A stretch of 64,000 bases of DNA from Bombus terrestris (taxonomy: Eukaryota > Arthropoda > Insecta > Hymenoptera > Apidae), in NCBI RefSeq assembly GCF_910591885.1, contig NW_025963664.1, forward strand, positions 47,639 to 111,638, read 5' to 3'. This document shows positions 50,228 through 62,000 of the stretch, in pieces. How positions within the stretch are numbered: the first letter of the stretch is position 1; every line of letters begins with the position of its first letter. The notes under the pieces were generated by a model. The model saw only the letters and a list, made by a program, of their open reading frames with translations, did not search any database and had not been told where the DNA came from. The position numbers and the translations under genes were made by a program.

Positions 50228-52317
50228 CAACGGTGTCCCACGTTGTCCCACGTTGTTCCATGGTTTCCCACGTTGTCCCACGTTGTCCCACGTTGTCCCA
50301 CGGTGTCCAACGATGTCCAACGGTGTCCAACGGTGTCCAACGGTGTCCAACGGTGTCCCACGTTGTCCCACGTTGTCCCACGTTGTCCCACGGTGTCCAA
50401 CGATGTCCAACGGTGTCCCACGTTGTCCCACGTTGTCCCACGTTGTCCCACGTTGTCCCACGTTGTCCCACGATGTCCCACGTTGTCCCACGTTGTCCCA
50501 CGTTGTCCCACGTTGTCCCACGTTGTCCCACGTTGTCCCACGTTGTCCCACGTTGTCCCACGTTGTCCCACGTTGTCCCACGTTGTCCCACGTTGTCCCA
50601 CGTTGTCCCACGTTGTCCCACGGTGTCCAACGGTGTCCAACGATGTCCCACGTTGTCCCACGTTGTCCCACGTTGTCCCACGTTGTCCCACGATGTCCCA
50701 CGTTGTCCCACGTTGTCCCACGTTGTCCCACGTTGTCCCACGTTGTCCCACGTTGTCCCACGTTGTCCCACGTTGTCCCACGTTGTCCCACGTTGTCCCA
50801 CGTTGTCCCACGGTGTCCAACGATGTCCAACGGTGTCCAGCGATGTCCAACGGTGTCCCACGTTGTCCCACGTTTTCCCACGTTGTCCCACGTTGTCCCA
50901 CGGTGTCCAACGATGTCCAACGATGTCCAACGGTGTCCCACGTTGTCCCACGTTGTTCCATGGTTTCCCACGTTGTCCCACGTTGTCCCACGTTGTCCCA
51001 CGGTGTCCAACGATGTCCAACGGTGTCCAACGGTGTCCAACGGTGTCCAACGGTGTCCCACGTTGTCCCACGTTGTCCCACGTTGTCCCACGTTGTCCCA
51101 CGTTGTCCCACGATGTCCCACGTTGTCCCACGTTGTCCCACGTTGTCCCACGGTGTCCAACGATGTCCCACGGTGTCCCACGTTGTCCAACGGTGTCCCA
51201 CGTTGTCCCACGTTGTCCCACGTTGCCCCACGTTGTCCCACGATGTCCCACGTTGTCCCACGTTGTCCCACGTTGTCCCACGTTGTCCCACGTTGTCCCA
51301 CGTTGTCCCACGTTGTCCCACGTTGTCCCACGTTGTCCCACGTTGTCCCACGGTGTCCAACGATGTCCAACGGTGTCCAACGGTGTCCCACGGTGTCCAA
51401 CGGTGTCCCACGTTGTCCCACGTTGTCCCACGTTGTCCCACGTTGTCCCACGTTGTCCCACGTTGTCCAACGATGTCCAACGGTGTCCCACGTTGTCACA
51501 CGTTGTTCCATGGTTTCCCACGTTGTCCCACGTTGTCCCACGTTGTCCCACGGTGTCCAACGATGTCCAACGGTGTCCAACGGTGTCCAACGGTGTCCAA
51601 CGGTGTCCAACGGTGTCCCACGTTGTCCCACGTTGTCCCACGTTGTCCCACGGTGTCCAACGATGTCCAACGGTGTCCCACGTTGTCCCACGTTGTCCCA
51701 CGTTGTCCCACGTTGTCCCACGTTGTCCCACGATGTCCCACGTTGTCCCACGTTGTCCCACGTTGTCCCACGTTGTCCCACGTTGTCCCACGTTGTCCCA
51801 CGTTGTCCCACGTTGTCCCACGTTGTCCCACGTTGTCCCACGTTGTCCCACGTTGTCCCACGTTGTCCCACGGTGTCCAACGGTGTCCAACGATGTCCCA
51901 CGTTGTCCCACGTTGTCCCACGTTGTCCCACGTTGTCCCACGATGTCCCACGTTGTCCCACGTTGTCCCACGTTGTCCCACGTTGTCCCACGTTGTCCCA
52001 CGTTGTCCCACGTTGTCCCACGTTGTCCCACGTTGTCCCACGGTGTCCAACGATGTCCAACGGTGTCCAGCGATGTCCAACGGTGTCCCACGTTGTCCCA
52101 CGTTTTCCCACGTTGTCCCACGTTGTCCCACGGTGTCCAACGATGTCCAACGATGTCCAACGGTGTCCCACGTTGTCCCACGTTGTTCCATGGTTTCCCA
52201 CGTTGTCCCACGTTGTCCCACGTTGTCCCACGGTGTCCAACGATGTCCAACGGTGTCCAACGGTGTCCAACGGTGTCCAACGGTGTCCCACGTTGTCCCA
52301 CGTTGTCCCACGTTGTC
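50228..52317. repeat. ~1.25-kb higher-order duplication with unit-count slips
   Basis: The order after u6 at 50258 recurs after u6 at 51508. The offset drifts from 1,250 to 1,260, back to 1,250 and then 1,230 because single units are gained or lost: four u4 versus five, 14 u1 versus 13 before the u2 at 50618/51868, and 11 u1 versus 9 before the next u2. Markers u5 at 50688/51938, u8 at 50838/52068 and u6 at 50958/52188 keep their order. This directly shows slippage confined to homogeneous runs. Confidence 0.88.
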
Positions 52318-55300
52318 CCACGATGTCCCACGTTGTCCCACGTTGTCCCACGTTGTCCCACGTTGTCCCACGATGTCCCACGTTGTCCCACGTTGTCCCA
52401 CGTTGTCCCACGTTGTCCGACGTTGTCCCACGTTGTCCCACGTTGTCCCACGTTGTCCCACGTTGTCCCACGTTGTCCCACGTTGTCCCACGGTGTCCAA
52501 CGATGTCCAACGGTGTCCAACGGTGTCCCACGTTGTCCCACGTTGTCCCACGTTGTCCCACGTTGTCCCACGTTGTCCCACGTTGTCCCACGTTGTCCCA
52601 CGTTGTCCAACGATGTCCAACGGTGTCCCACGTTGTCCCACGTTGTCCCACGTTGTCCCACGTTGTCCCACGTTGTCCCACGTTGTCCCACGTTGTCCCA
52701 CGTTGTCCCACGTTGTCCCACGTTGTCCCACGTTGTCCCACGATGTCCCACGTTGTCCCACGTTGTCCCACGTTGTCCCACGTTGTCCCACGTTGTCCCA
52801 CGTTGTCCCACGTTGTCCCACGTTGTCCCACGTTGTCCCACGGTGTCCAACGGTGTCCCACGATGTCCCACGTTGTCCCACGTTGTCCCACGTTGTCCCA
52901 CGTTGTCCCACGTTGTCCCACGTTGTCCCACGGTGTCCAACGATGTCCAACGATGTCCAACGGTGTCCCACGTTGTCCCACGTTGTTCCATGGTTTCCCA
53001 CGTTGTCCCACGTTGTCCCACGTTGTCCCACGGTGTCCAACGATGTCCAACGGTGTCCAACGGTGTCCAACGGTGTCCAACGGTGTCCCACGTTGTCCCA
53101 CGTTGTCCCACGGTGTCCAACGATGTCCAACGATGTCCAACGGTGTCCCACGTTGTCCCACGTTGTCCCACGATGTCCCACGTTGTCCCACGTTGTCCCA
53201 CGTTGTCCCACGTTGTCCCACGATGTCCCACGTTGTCCCACGTTGTCCCACGTTGTCCCACGTTGTCCACGGTGTCCAACGATGTCCAACGGTGTCCAAC
53301 GGTGTCCCACGGTGTCCAACGGTGTCCCACGTTGTCCCACGTTGTCCCACGTTGTCCCACGTTGTCCCACGTTGTCCCACGATGTCCCACGTTGTCCCAC
53401 GTTGTCCCACGTTGTCCCACGTTGTCCCACGTTGTCCCACGGTGTCCAACGATGTCCAACGGTGTCCAACGGTGTCCAACGGTGTTCAACGATGTCCAAC
53501 GATGTCCAACGATGTCCAACGGTGTCCAACGATGTCCAACGATGTCCAACGGTGTCCCACGATGTCCAACGATGTCCAACGATGTCCAACGGTGTCCAAC
53601 GATGTCCAACGGTGTCCAACGATGTCCAACGATGTCCAACGGTGTCCCACGATGTCCAACGATGTCCAACGATGTCCAACGGTGTCCAACGGTGTCCAAC
53701 GGTGTCCCACGGTGTCCAACGGTGTTCCACGTTGTCCCACGTTGTCCCACGTTGTCCCACGTTGTCCCACGATGTCCCACGTTGTCCAACGGTGTCCAAC
53801 GGTGTCCAACGATGTCCAACGATGTCCAACGGTGTCCCACGATGTCCAACGATGTCCAACGATGTCCAACGGTGTCCCACGTTGTCCCACGTTGTCCCAC
53901 GTTGTCCCACGTTGTCCCACGTTGTCCCACGTTGTCCCACGTTGTCCCACGTTGTCCCACGTTGTCCCACGTTGTCCCACGTTGTCCCACGTTGTCCCAC
54001 GGTGTCCAACGATGTCCAACGGTGTCCAAAGGTGTCCCACGGTGTCCAACGGTGTCCCACGTTGTCCCACGTTGTCCCACGTTGTCCCACGTTGTCCCAC
54101 GTTGTCCCACGTTGTCCAACGATGTCCAACGGTGTCCCACGTTGTCCCACGTTGTTCCATGGTTTCCCACGTTGTCCCACGTTGTCCCACGTTGTCCCAC
54201 GGTGTCCAACGATGTCCAACGGTGTCCCACGTTGTCCAACGGTGTCCCACGTTGTCCCACGTTGTCCCACGTTGTCCCACGTTGTCCCACGTTGTCCCAC
54301 GTTGTCCCACGTTGTCCCACGTTGTCCCACGTTGTCCGACGTTGTCCCACGTTGTCCCACGTTGTCCCACGTTGTCCCACGTTGTCCCACGTTGTCCCAC
54401 GATGTCCCACGTTGTCCCACGTTGTCCCACGTTGTCCCACGATGTCCCACGTTGTCCCACGTTGTCCCACGTTGTCCCACGTTGTCCCACGTTGTCCCAC
54501 GGTGTCCAACGATGTCCAACGGTGTCCAGCGATGTCCAACGGTGTCCCACGTTGTCCCACGTTTTCCCACGTTGCCCCACGTTGTCCCACGGTGTCCAGC
54601 GATGTCCAACGATGTCCAACGGTGTCCCACGTTGTCCCACGTTGTTCCATGGTTTCCCACGTTGTCCCACGTTGTCCCACGTTGTCCCACGGTGTCCAAC
54701 GATGTCCAACGGTGTCCAACGGTGTCCCACGTTGTCCCACGTTGTCCCACGTTGTCCCACGTTGTCCCACGTGGTCCCACGTTGTCCCACGTTGTCCCAC
54801 GGTGTCCAACGATGTCCAACGATGTCCCACGTTGTCCCACGTTGTCCCACGTTGTCCCACGTTGTCCCACGATGTCCCACGTTGTCCCACGTTGTCCCAC
54901 GTTGTCCCACGTTGTCCCACGTTGTCCCACGGTGTCCAACGATGTCCAACGGTGTCCAGCGATGTCCAACGGTGTCCCACGTTGTCCCACGTTTTCCCAC
55001 GTTGCCCCACGTTGTCCCACGGTGTCCAGCGATGTCCAACGATGTCCAACGGTGTCCCACGTTGTCCCACGTTGTTCCATGGTTTCCCACGTTGTCCCAC
55101 GTTGTCCCACGTTGTCCCACGGTGTCCAACGATGTCCAACGGTGTCCAACGGTGTCCCACGTTGTCCCACGTTGTCCCACGTTGTCCCACGTTGTCCCAC
55201 GGTGTCCAACGATGTCCAACGGTGTCCCACGTTGTCCAACGGTGTCCCACGTTGTCCCACGTTGTCCCACGTTGTCCCACGTTGTCCCACGGTGTCCAAC

Positions 55301-58300
55301 GGTGTCCAACGATGTCCCACGTTGTCCCACGTTGTCCCACGTTGTCCCACGTTGTCCCACGATGTCCCACGTTGTCCCACGTTGTCCCACGTTGTCCCAC
55401 GTTGTCCCACGTTGTCCCACGTTGTCCCACGTTGTCCCACGTTGTCCCACGTTGTCCCACGGTGTCCAACGATGTCCAACGGTGTCCAGCGATGTCCAAC
55501 GGTGTCCCACGTTGTCCCACGTTTTCCCACGTTGTCCCACGTTGTCCCACGGTGTCCAACGATGTCCAACGATGTCCAACGGTGTCCCACGTTGTCCCAC
55601 GTTGTTCCATGGTTTCCCACGTTGTCCCACGTTGTCCCACGTTGTCCCACGGTGTCCAACGATGTCCAACGGTGTCCAACGGTGTCCAACGGTGTCCAAC
55701 GGTGTCCCACGTTGTCCCACGTTGTCCCACGTTGTCCCACGATGTCCCACGTTGTCCCACGATGTCCCACGTTGTCCCACGTTGTCCCACGTTGTCCCAC
55801 GTTGTCCCACGATGTCCCACGTTGTCCCACGTTGTCCCACGTTGTCCCACGTTGTCCGACGTTGTCCCACGTTGTCCCACGTTGTCCCACGTTGTCCCAC
55901 GTTGTCCCACGTTGTCCCACGTTGTCCCACGTTGTCCCACGGTGTCCAACGGTGTCCCACGATGTCCCACGTTGTCCCACGTTGTCCCACGTTGTCCCAC
56001 GTTGTCCCACGTTGTCCCACGTTGTCCCACGGTGTCCAACGATGTCCAACGGTGTCCAGCGATGTCCAACGGTGTCCCACGTTGTCCCACGTTTTCCCAC
56101 GTTGTCCCACGTTGTCCCACGGTGTCCAACGATGTCCAACGATGTCCAACGGTGTCCCACGTTGTCCCACGTTGTTCCATGGTTTCCCACGTTGTCCCAC
56201 GTTGTCCCACGTTGTCCCACGGTGTCCAACGATGTCCAACGGTGTCCAACGGTGTCCAACGGTGTCCAACGGTGTCCCACGTTGTCCCACGTTTTCCCAC
56301 GGTGTCCAACGGTGTCCCACGATGTCCCACGTTGTCCCACGTTGTCCCACGTTGTCCCACGATGTCCCACGTTGTCCCACGATGTCCCACGTTGTCCCAC
56401 GTTGTCCCACGTTGTCCCACGTTGTCCCACGATGTCCCACGTTGTCCCACGTTGTCCCACGTTGTCCCACGTTGTCCGACGTTGTCCCACGTTGTCCCAC
56501 GTTGTCCCACGTTGTCCCACGTTGTCCCACGTTGTCCCACGTTGTCCCACGTTGTCCCACGTTGTCCCACGTTGTCCCACGGTGTCCAACGGTGTCCCAC
56601 GTTGTCCCACGTTGTCCCACGTTGTCCCACGTTGTCCCACGTTGTCCCACGGTGTCCAACGATGTCCAACGGTGTCCAGCGATGTCCAACGGTGTCCCAC
56701 GTTGTCCCACGTTTTCCCACGTTGTCCCACGTTGTCCCACGGTGTCCAACGATGTCCAACGATGTCCAACGGTGTCCCACGTTGTCCCACGTTGTTCCAT
56801 GGTTTCCCACGTTGTCCCACGTTGTCCCACGTTGTCCCACGGTGTCCAACGATGTCCAACGGTGTCCAACGGTGTCCAACGGTGTCCAACGGTGTCCCAC
56901 GTTGTCCCACGTTGTCCCACGTTGTCCCACGATGTCCCACGTTGTCCCACGTTGTCCCACGTTGTCCCACGTTGTCCCACGATGTCCCACGTTGTCCCAC
57001 GTTGTCCCACGTTGTCCCACGTTGTCCGACGTTGTCCCACGTTGTCCCACGTTGTCCCACGTTGTCCCACGTTGTCCCACGTTGTCCCACGTTGTCCCAC
57101 GGTGTCCAACGATGTCCAACGGTGTCCAACGGTGTCCCACGTTGTCCCACGTTGTCCCACGTTGTCCCACGTTGTCCCACGTTGTCCCACGTTGTCCCAC
57201 GTTGTCCCACGTTGTCCAACGATGTCCAACGGTGTCCCACGTTGTCCCACGTTGTCCCACGTTGTCCCACGTTGTCCCACGTTGTCCCACGTTGTCCCAC
57301 GTTGTCCCACGTTGTCCCACGTTGTCCCACGTTGTCCCACGTTGTCCCACGATGTCCCACGTTGTCCCACGTTGTCCCACGTTGTCCCACGTTGTCCCAC
57401 GTTGTCCCACGTTGTCCCACGTTGTCCCACGTTGTCCCCCCGTTGTCCCACGGTGTCCAACGGTGTCCAACGGTGTCCCACGTTGTCCCACGTTGTCCCA
57501 CGTTGTCCCACGTTGTCCCACGTTGTCCCACGTTGTCCCACGGTGTCCAACGATGTCCAACGATGTCCAACGGTGTCCCACGTTGTCCCACGTTGTTCCA
57601 TGGTTTCCCACGTTGTCCCACGTTGTCCCACGTTGTCCCACGGTGTCCAACGATGTCCAACGGTGTCCAACGGTGTCCAACGGTGTCCAACGGTGTCCCA
57701 CGTTGTCCCACGTTGTCCCACGGTGTCCAACGATGTCCAACGATGTCCAACGGTGTCCCACGTTGTCCCACGTTGTCCCACGATGTCCCACGTTGTCCCA
57801 CGTTGTCCCACGTTGTCCCACGTTGTCCCACGATGTCCCACGTTGTCCCACGTTGTCCCACGTTGTCCCACGTTGTCCCACGGTGTCCAACGATGTCCAA
57901 CGGTGTCCAACGGTGTCCCACGGTGTCCAACGGTGTCCCACGTTGTCCCACGTTGTCCCACGTTGTCCCACGTTGTCCCACGTTGTCCCACGATGTCCCA
58001 CGTTGTCCCACGTTGTCCCACGTTGTCCCACGTTGTCCCACGTTGTCCCACGGTGTCCAACGATGTCCAACGGTGTCCAACGGTGTCCAACGGTGTTCAA
58101 CGATGTCCAACGATGTCCAACGATGTCCAACGGTGTCCAACGATGTCCAACGATGTCCAACGGTGTCCCACGATGTCCAACGATGTCCAACGATGTCCAA
58201 CGGTGTCCAACGATGTCCAACGGTGTCCAACGATGTCCAACGATGTCCAACGGTGTCCCACGATGTCCAACGATGTCCAACGATGTCCAACGGTGTCCAA

Positions 58301-59410
58301 CGGTGTCCAACGGTGTCCCACGGTGTCCAACGGTGTTCCACGTTGTCCCACGTTGTCCCACGTTGTCCCACGTTGTCCCACGATGTCCCACGTTGTCCAA
58401 CGGTGTCCAACGGTGTCCAACGATGTCCAACGATGTCCAACGGTGTCCCACGATGTCCAACGATGTCCAACGATGTCCAACGGTGTCCCACGTTGTCCCA
58501 CGTTGTCCCACGTTGTCCCACGTTGTCCCACGTTGTCCCACGTTGTCCCACGTTGTCCCACGTTGTCCCACGTTGTCCCACGTTGTCCCACGTTGTCCCA
58601 CGGTGTCCAACGATGTCCAACGGTGTCCAAAGGTGTCCCACGGTGTCCAACGGTGTCCCACGTTGTCCCACGTTGTCCCACGTTGTCCCACGTTGTCCCA
58701 CGTTGTCCCACGTTGTCCAACGATGTCCAACGGTGTCCCACGTTGTCCCACGTTGTTCCATGGTTTCCCACGTTGTCCCACGTTGTCCCACGTTGTCCCA
58801 CGGTGTCCAACGATGTCCAACGGTGTCCCACGTTGTCCAACGGTGTCCCACGTTGTCCCACGTTGTCCCACGTTGTCCCACGTTGTCCCACGTTGTCCCA
58901 CGTTGTCCCACGTTGTCCCACGTTGTCCCACGTTGTCCCACGGTGTCCAACGATGTCCAACGGTGTCCAACGGTGTCCCACGGTGTCCAACGGTGTCCCA
59001 CGTTGTCCCACGTTGTCCCACGTTGTCCCACGTTGTCCCACGTTGTCCCACGTTGTCCCACGTTGTCCCACGTTGTCCCACGTTGTCCCACGTTGTCCGA
59101 CGTTGTCCCACGTTGTCCCACGTTGTCCCACGTTGTCCCACGTTGTCCCACGTTGTCCCACGATGTCCCACGTTGTCCCACGTTGTCCCACGTTGTCCCA
59201 CGATGTCCCACGTTGTCCCACGTTGTCCCACGTTGTCCCACGTTGTCCCACGTTGTCCCACGGTGTCCAACGATGTCCAACGGTGTCCAGCGATGTCCAA
59301 CGGTGTCCCACGTTGTCCCACGTTTTCCCACGTTGCCCCACGTTGTCCCACGGTGTCCAGCGATGTCCAACGATGTCCAACGGTGTCCCACGTTGTCCCA
59401 CGTTGTTCCA
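51988..59410. repeat. ~4.6-kb higher-order tandem duplication
   Basis: From about 51988 the unit order recurs from about 56597 at an offset near 4,609: u8 at 52068/56677, u6 at 52188/56797, u5 at 52368/56977, CGACGTTGTC at 52418/57027. One-base register changes at 53268 and 57437 and unit slips move the offset to 4,611 (CAACGGTGTT at 53477/58088), then 4,601 (CAAAGGTGTC at 54027/58628, u6 at 54157/58758). After that the later copy has about 160 bp more before its next u6 at 59408. Substitution markers are well kept while lengths drift. Confidence 0.88.
54407..55196. repeat. 430-bp duplication of the u8-u6 module
   Basis: 54407-54766 matches 54837-55196 at an offset of 430: u5 at 54437/54867, u8 at 54527/54957 and 54597/55027, and u6 at 54647/55077. 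A rare unit ending in GCC follows u9 in both. The same 430-bp pairing is seen at 61.3-61.9 kb, with u6 at 61422 and 61852, so the pair was copied as a whole. The copy near 59.4 kb has only one of the two. Confidence 0.88.
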
Positions 59411-62000
59411 TGGTTTCCCACGTTGTCCCACGTTGTCCCACGTTGTCCCACGGTGTCCAACGATGTCCAACGGTGTCCAACGGTGTCCCACGTTGTCCCA
59501 CGTTGTCCCACGTTGTCCCACGGTGTCCAACGATGTCCAACGGTGTCCAACGGTGTCCCACGTTGTCCCACGTTGTCCCACGTTGTCCCACGTTGTCCCA
59601 CGGTGTCCAACGATGTCCAACGGTGTCCCACGTTGTCCAACGGTGTCCCACGTTGTCCCACGTTGTCCCACGTTGTCCCACGTTGTCCCACGGTGTCCAA
59701 CGGTGTCCAACGATGTCCCACGTTGTCCCACGTTGTCCCACGTTGTCCCACGTTGTCCCACGATGTCCCACGTTGTCCCACGTTGTCCCACGTTGTCCCA
59801 CGTTGTCCCACGTTGTCCCCACGTTGTCCCACGTTGTCCCCCGTTGTCCCACGTTGTCCCACGGTGTCCCACGATGTCCAACGGTGTCCAGCGATGTCCA
59901 ACGGTGTCCACGTTGTCCCACGTTTTCCCACGTTGTCCCACGTTGTCCCACGGTGTCCAACGATGTCCAACGATGTCCAACGGTGTCCCACGTTGTCCCA
60001 CGTTGTTCCATGGTTTCCCACGTTGTCCCACGTTGTCCCACGTTGTCCCACGGTGTCCAACGATGTCCAACGGTGTCCAACGATGTCCAACGGTGTCCAA
60101 CGGTGTCCAACGGTGTTCAACGATGTCCAACGATGTCCAACGATGTCCAACGGTGTCCAACGATGTCCAACGATGTCCAACGGTGTCCCACGATGTCCAA
60201 CGATGTCCAACGATGTCCAACGGTGTCCAACGATGTCCAACGGTGTCCAACGATGTCCAACGATGTCCAACGGTGTCCCACGATGTCCAACGATGTCCAA
60301 CGATGTCCAACGGTGTCCAACGGTGTCCAACGGTGTCCCACGGTGTCCAACGGTGTTCCACGTTGTCCCACGTTGTCCCACGTTGTCCCACGTTGTCCCA
60401 CGATGTCCCACGTTGTCCAACGGTGTCCAACGGTGTCCAACGATGTCCAACGATGTCCAACGGTGTCCCACGATGTCCAACGATGTCCAACGATGTCCAA
60501 CGGTGTCCCACGTTGTCCCACGTTGTCCCACGTTGTCCCACGTTTGTCCCACGTTGTCCCACGTTGTCCCACGTTGTCCCCACGTTGTCCCACGTTGTCC
60601 CACGTTGTCCCACGGTGTCCAACGATGTCCAACGGTGTCCAAAGGTGTCCCACGGTGTCCAACGGTGTCCCACGTTGTCCCACGTTGTCCCACGTGTCCC
60701 CACGTTGTCCCACGTTGTCCCACGTTGTCCAACGATGTCCAACGGTGTCCCACGTTGTCCCACGTTGTTCCATGGTTTCCCACGTTGTCCCACGTTGTCC
60801 CACGTTGTCCCACGGTGTCCAACGATGTCCAACGGTGTCCCACGTTGTCCAACGGTGTCCCACGTTGTCCCACGTTGTCCCACGTTGTCCCACGTTGTCC
60901 CACGTTGTCCCACGTTGTCCCACGTTGTCCCACGTTGTCCCACGTTGTCCCACGGTGTCCAACGGTGTCCAACGGTGTCCAACGGTGTCCCACGGTGTCC
61001 AACGGTGTCCCACGTTGTCCCACGTTGTCCCACGTTGTCCCACGTTGTCCCACGTTGTCCCACGTTGTCCCACGTTGTCCCACGTTGTCCCACGTTGTCC
61101 CACGTTGTCCAACGTTGTCCCACGTTGTCCCACGTTGTCCCACGTTGTCCCACGTTGTCCCACGTTGTCCCACGATGTCCCACGTTGTCCCCACGTTGTC
61201 CCACGTTGTCCCACGATGTCCCACGTTGTCCCACGTTGTCCCACGTTGTCCCACGTTTGTCCCACGTTGTCCCACGGTGTCCAACGATGTCCAACGGTGT
61301 CCAGCGATGTCCAACGGTGTCCCACGTTGTCCCACGTTTTCCCACGTTGCCCCACGTTGTCCCACGGTGTCCAGCGATGTCCAACGATGTCCAACGGTGT
61401 CCCACGTTGTCCCACGTTGTTCCATGGTTTCCCACGGTGTCCCACGTTGTCCCACGTTGTCCCACGGTGTCCAACGATGTCCAACGGTGTCCAACGGTGT
61501 CCCACGTTGTCCCACGTTGTCCCACGTTTGTCCCACGTTGTCCCACGTGGTCCCACGTTGTCCCACGTTGTCCACGGTGTCCAACGATGTCCAACGATGT
61601 CCCACGTTGTCCCACGTTGTCCCACGTTGTCCCACGTTGTCCCACGATGTCCCACGTTGTCCCACGTTGTCCCACGTTGTCCCACGTTGTCCCACGTTGT
61701 CCCACGGTGTCCAACGATGTCCAACGGTGTCCAGCGATGTCCAACGGTGTCCCACGTTGTCCCACGTTTTCCCACGTTGCCCCACGTTGTCCCACGGTGT
61801 CCAGCGATGTCCAACGATGTCCAACGGTGTCCCACGTTGTCCCACGTTGTTCCATGGTTTCCCACGTTGTCCCACGTTGTCCCACGTTGTCCCACGGTGT
61901 CCAACGATGTCCAACGGTGTCCAACGGTGTCCCACGTTGTCCCACGTTGTCCCACGTTGTCCCACGTTGTCCCACGGTGTCCAACGATGTCCAACGGTGT
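58068..62000. repeat. ~2.0-kb higher-order tandem duplication
   Basis: Markers at 58.07-59.4 kb recur about 2,012-2,020 bp later: CAACGGTGTT at 58088 and 60108, a unit with GGTGTTCCA at 58328 and 60348, CAAAGGTGTC at 58628 and 60640, u6 at 58758/60770 and 59408/61422. The marker substitutions are all preserved. The later copy also carries at least six one-base indels that the earlier copy lacks, plus the extra 430-bp repeat. Confidence 0.87.

Larger units (their letters stand above)
161..61560. repeat. u7 (CCACGTGGTC) family carrying an 8-bp palindrome
   Basis: A single T-to-G change at unit position 7 turns u1 into a unit containing CCACGTGG, a perfect palindrome that includes the E-box/G-box core CACGTG. 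Copies include 161, 3029, 3579, 5249, 5459, 8069, 9259, 11369, 12409, 15339, 16359, 18439, 20128, 21158, 24948, 25158, 26388, 27778, 29248, 30068, 32668, 32888, 33538, 33758, 35218, 35518, 39418, 39438, 40078, 40298, 41958, 44078, 46128, 46298, 49848, 54767 and about 61548. Most are followed by two u1 and u2-u3-u4. CACGTG is bound by bHLH proteins in animals and by bHLH and bZIP proteins in plants; binding here is only a possibility. Confidence 0.85.
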
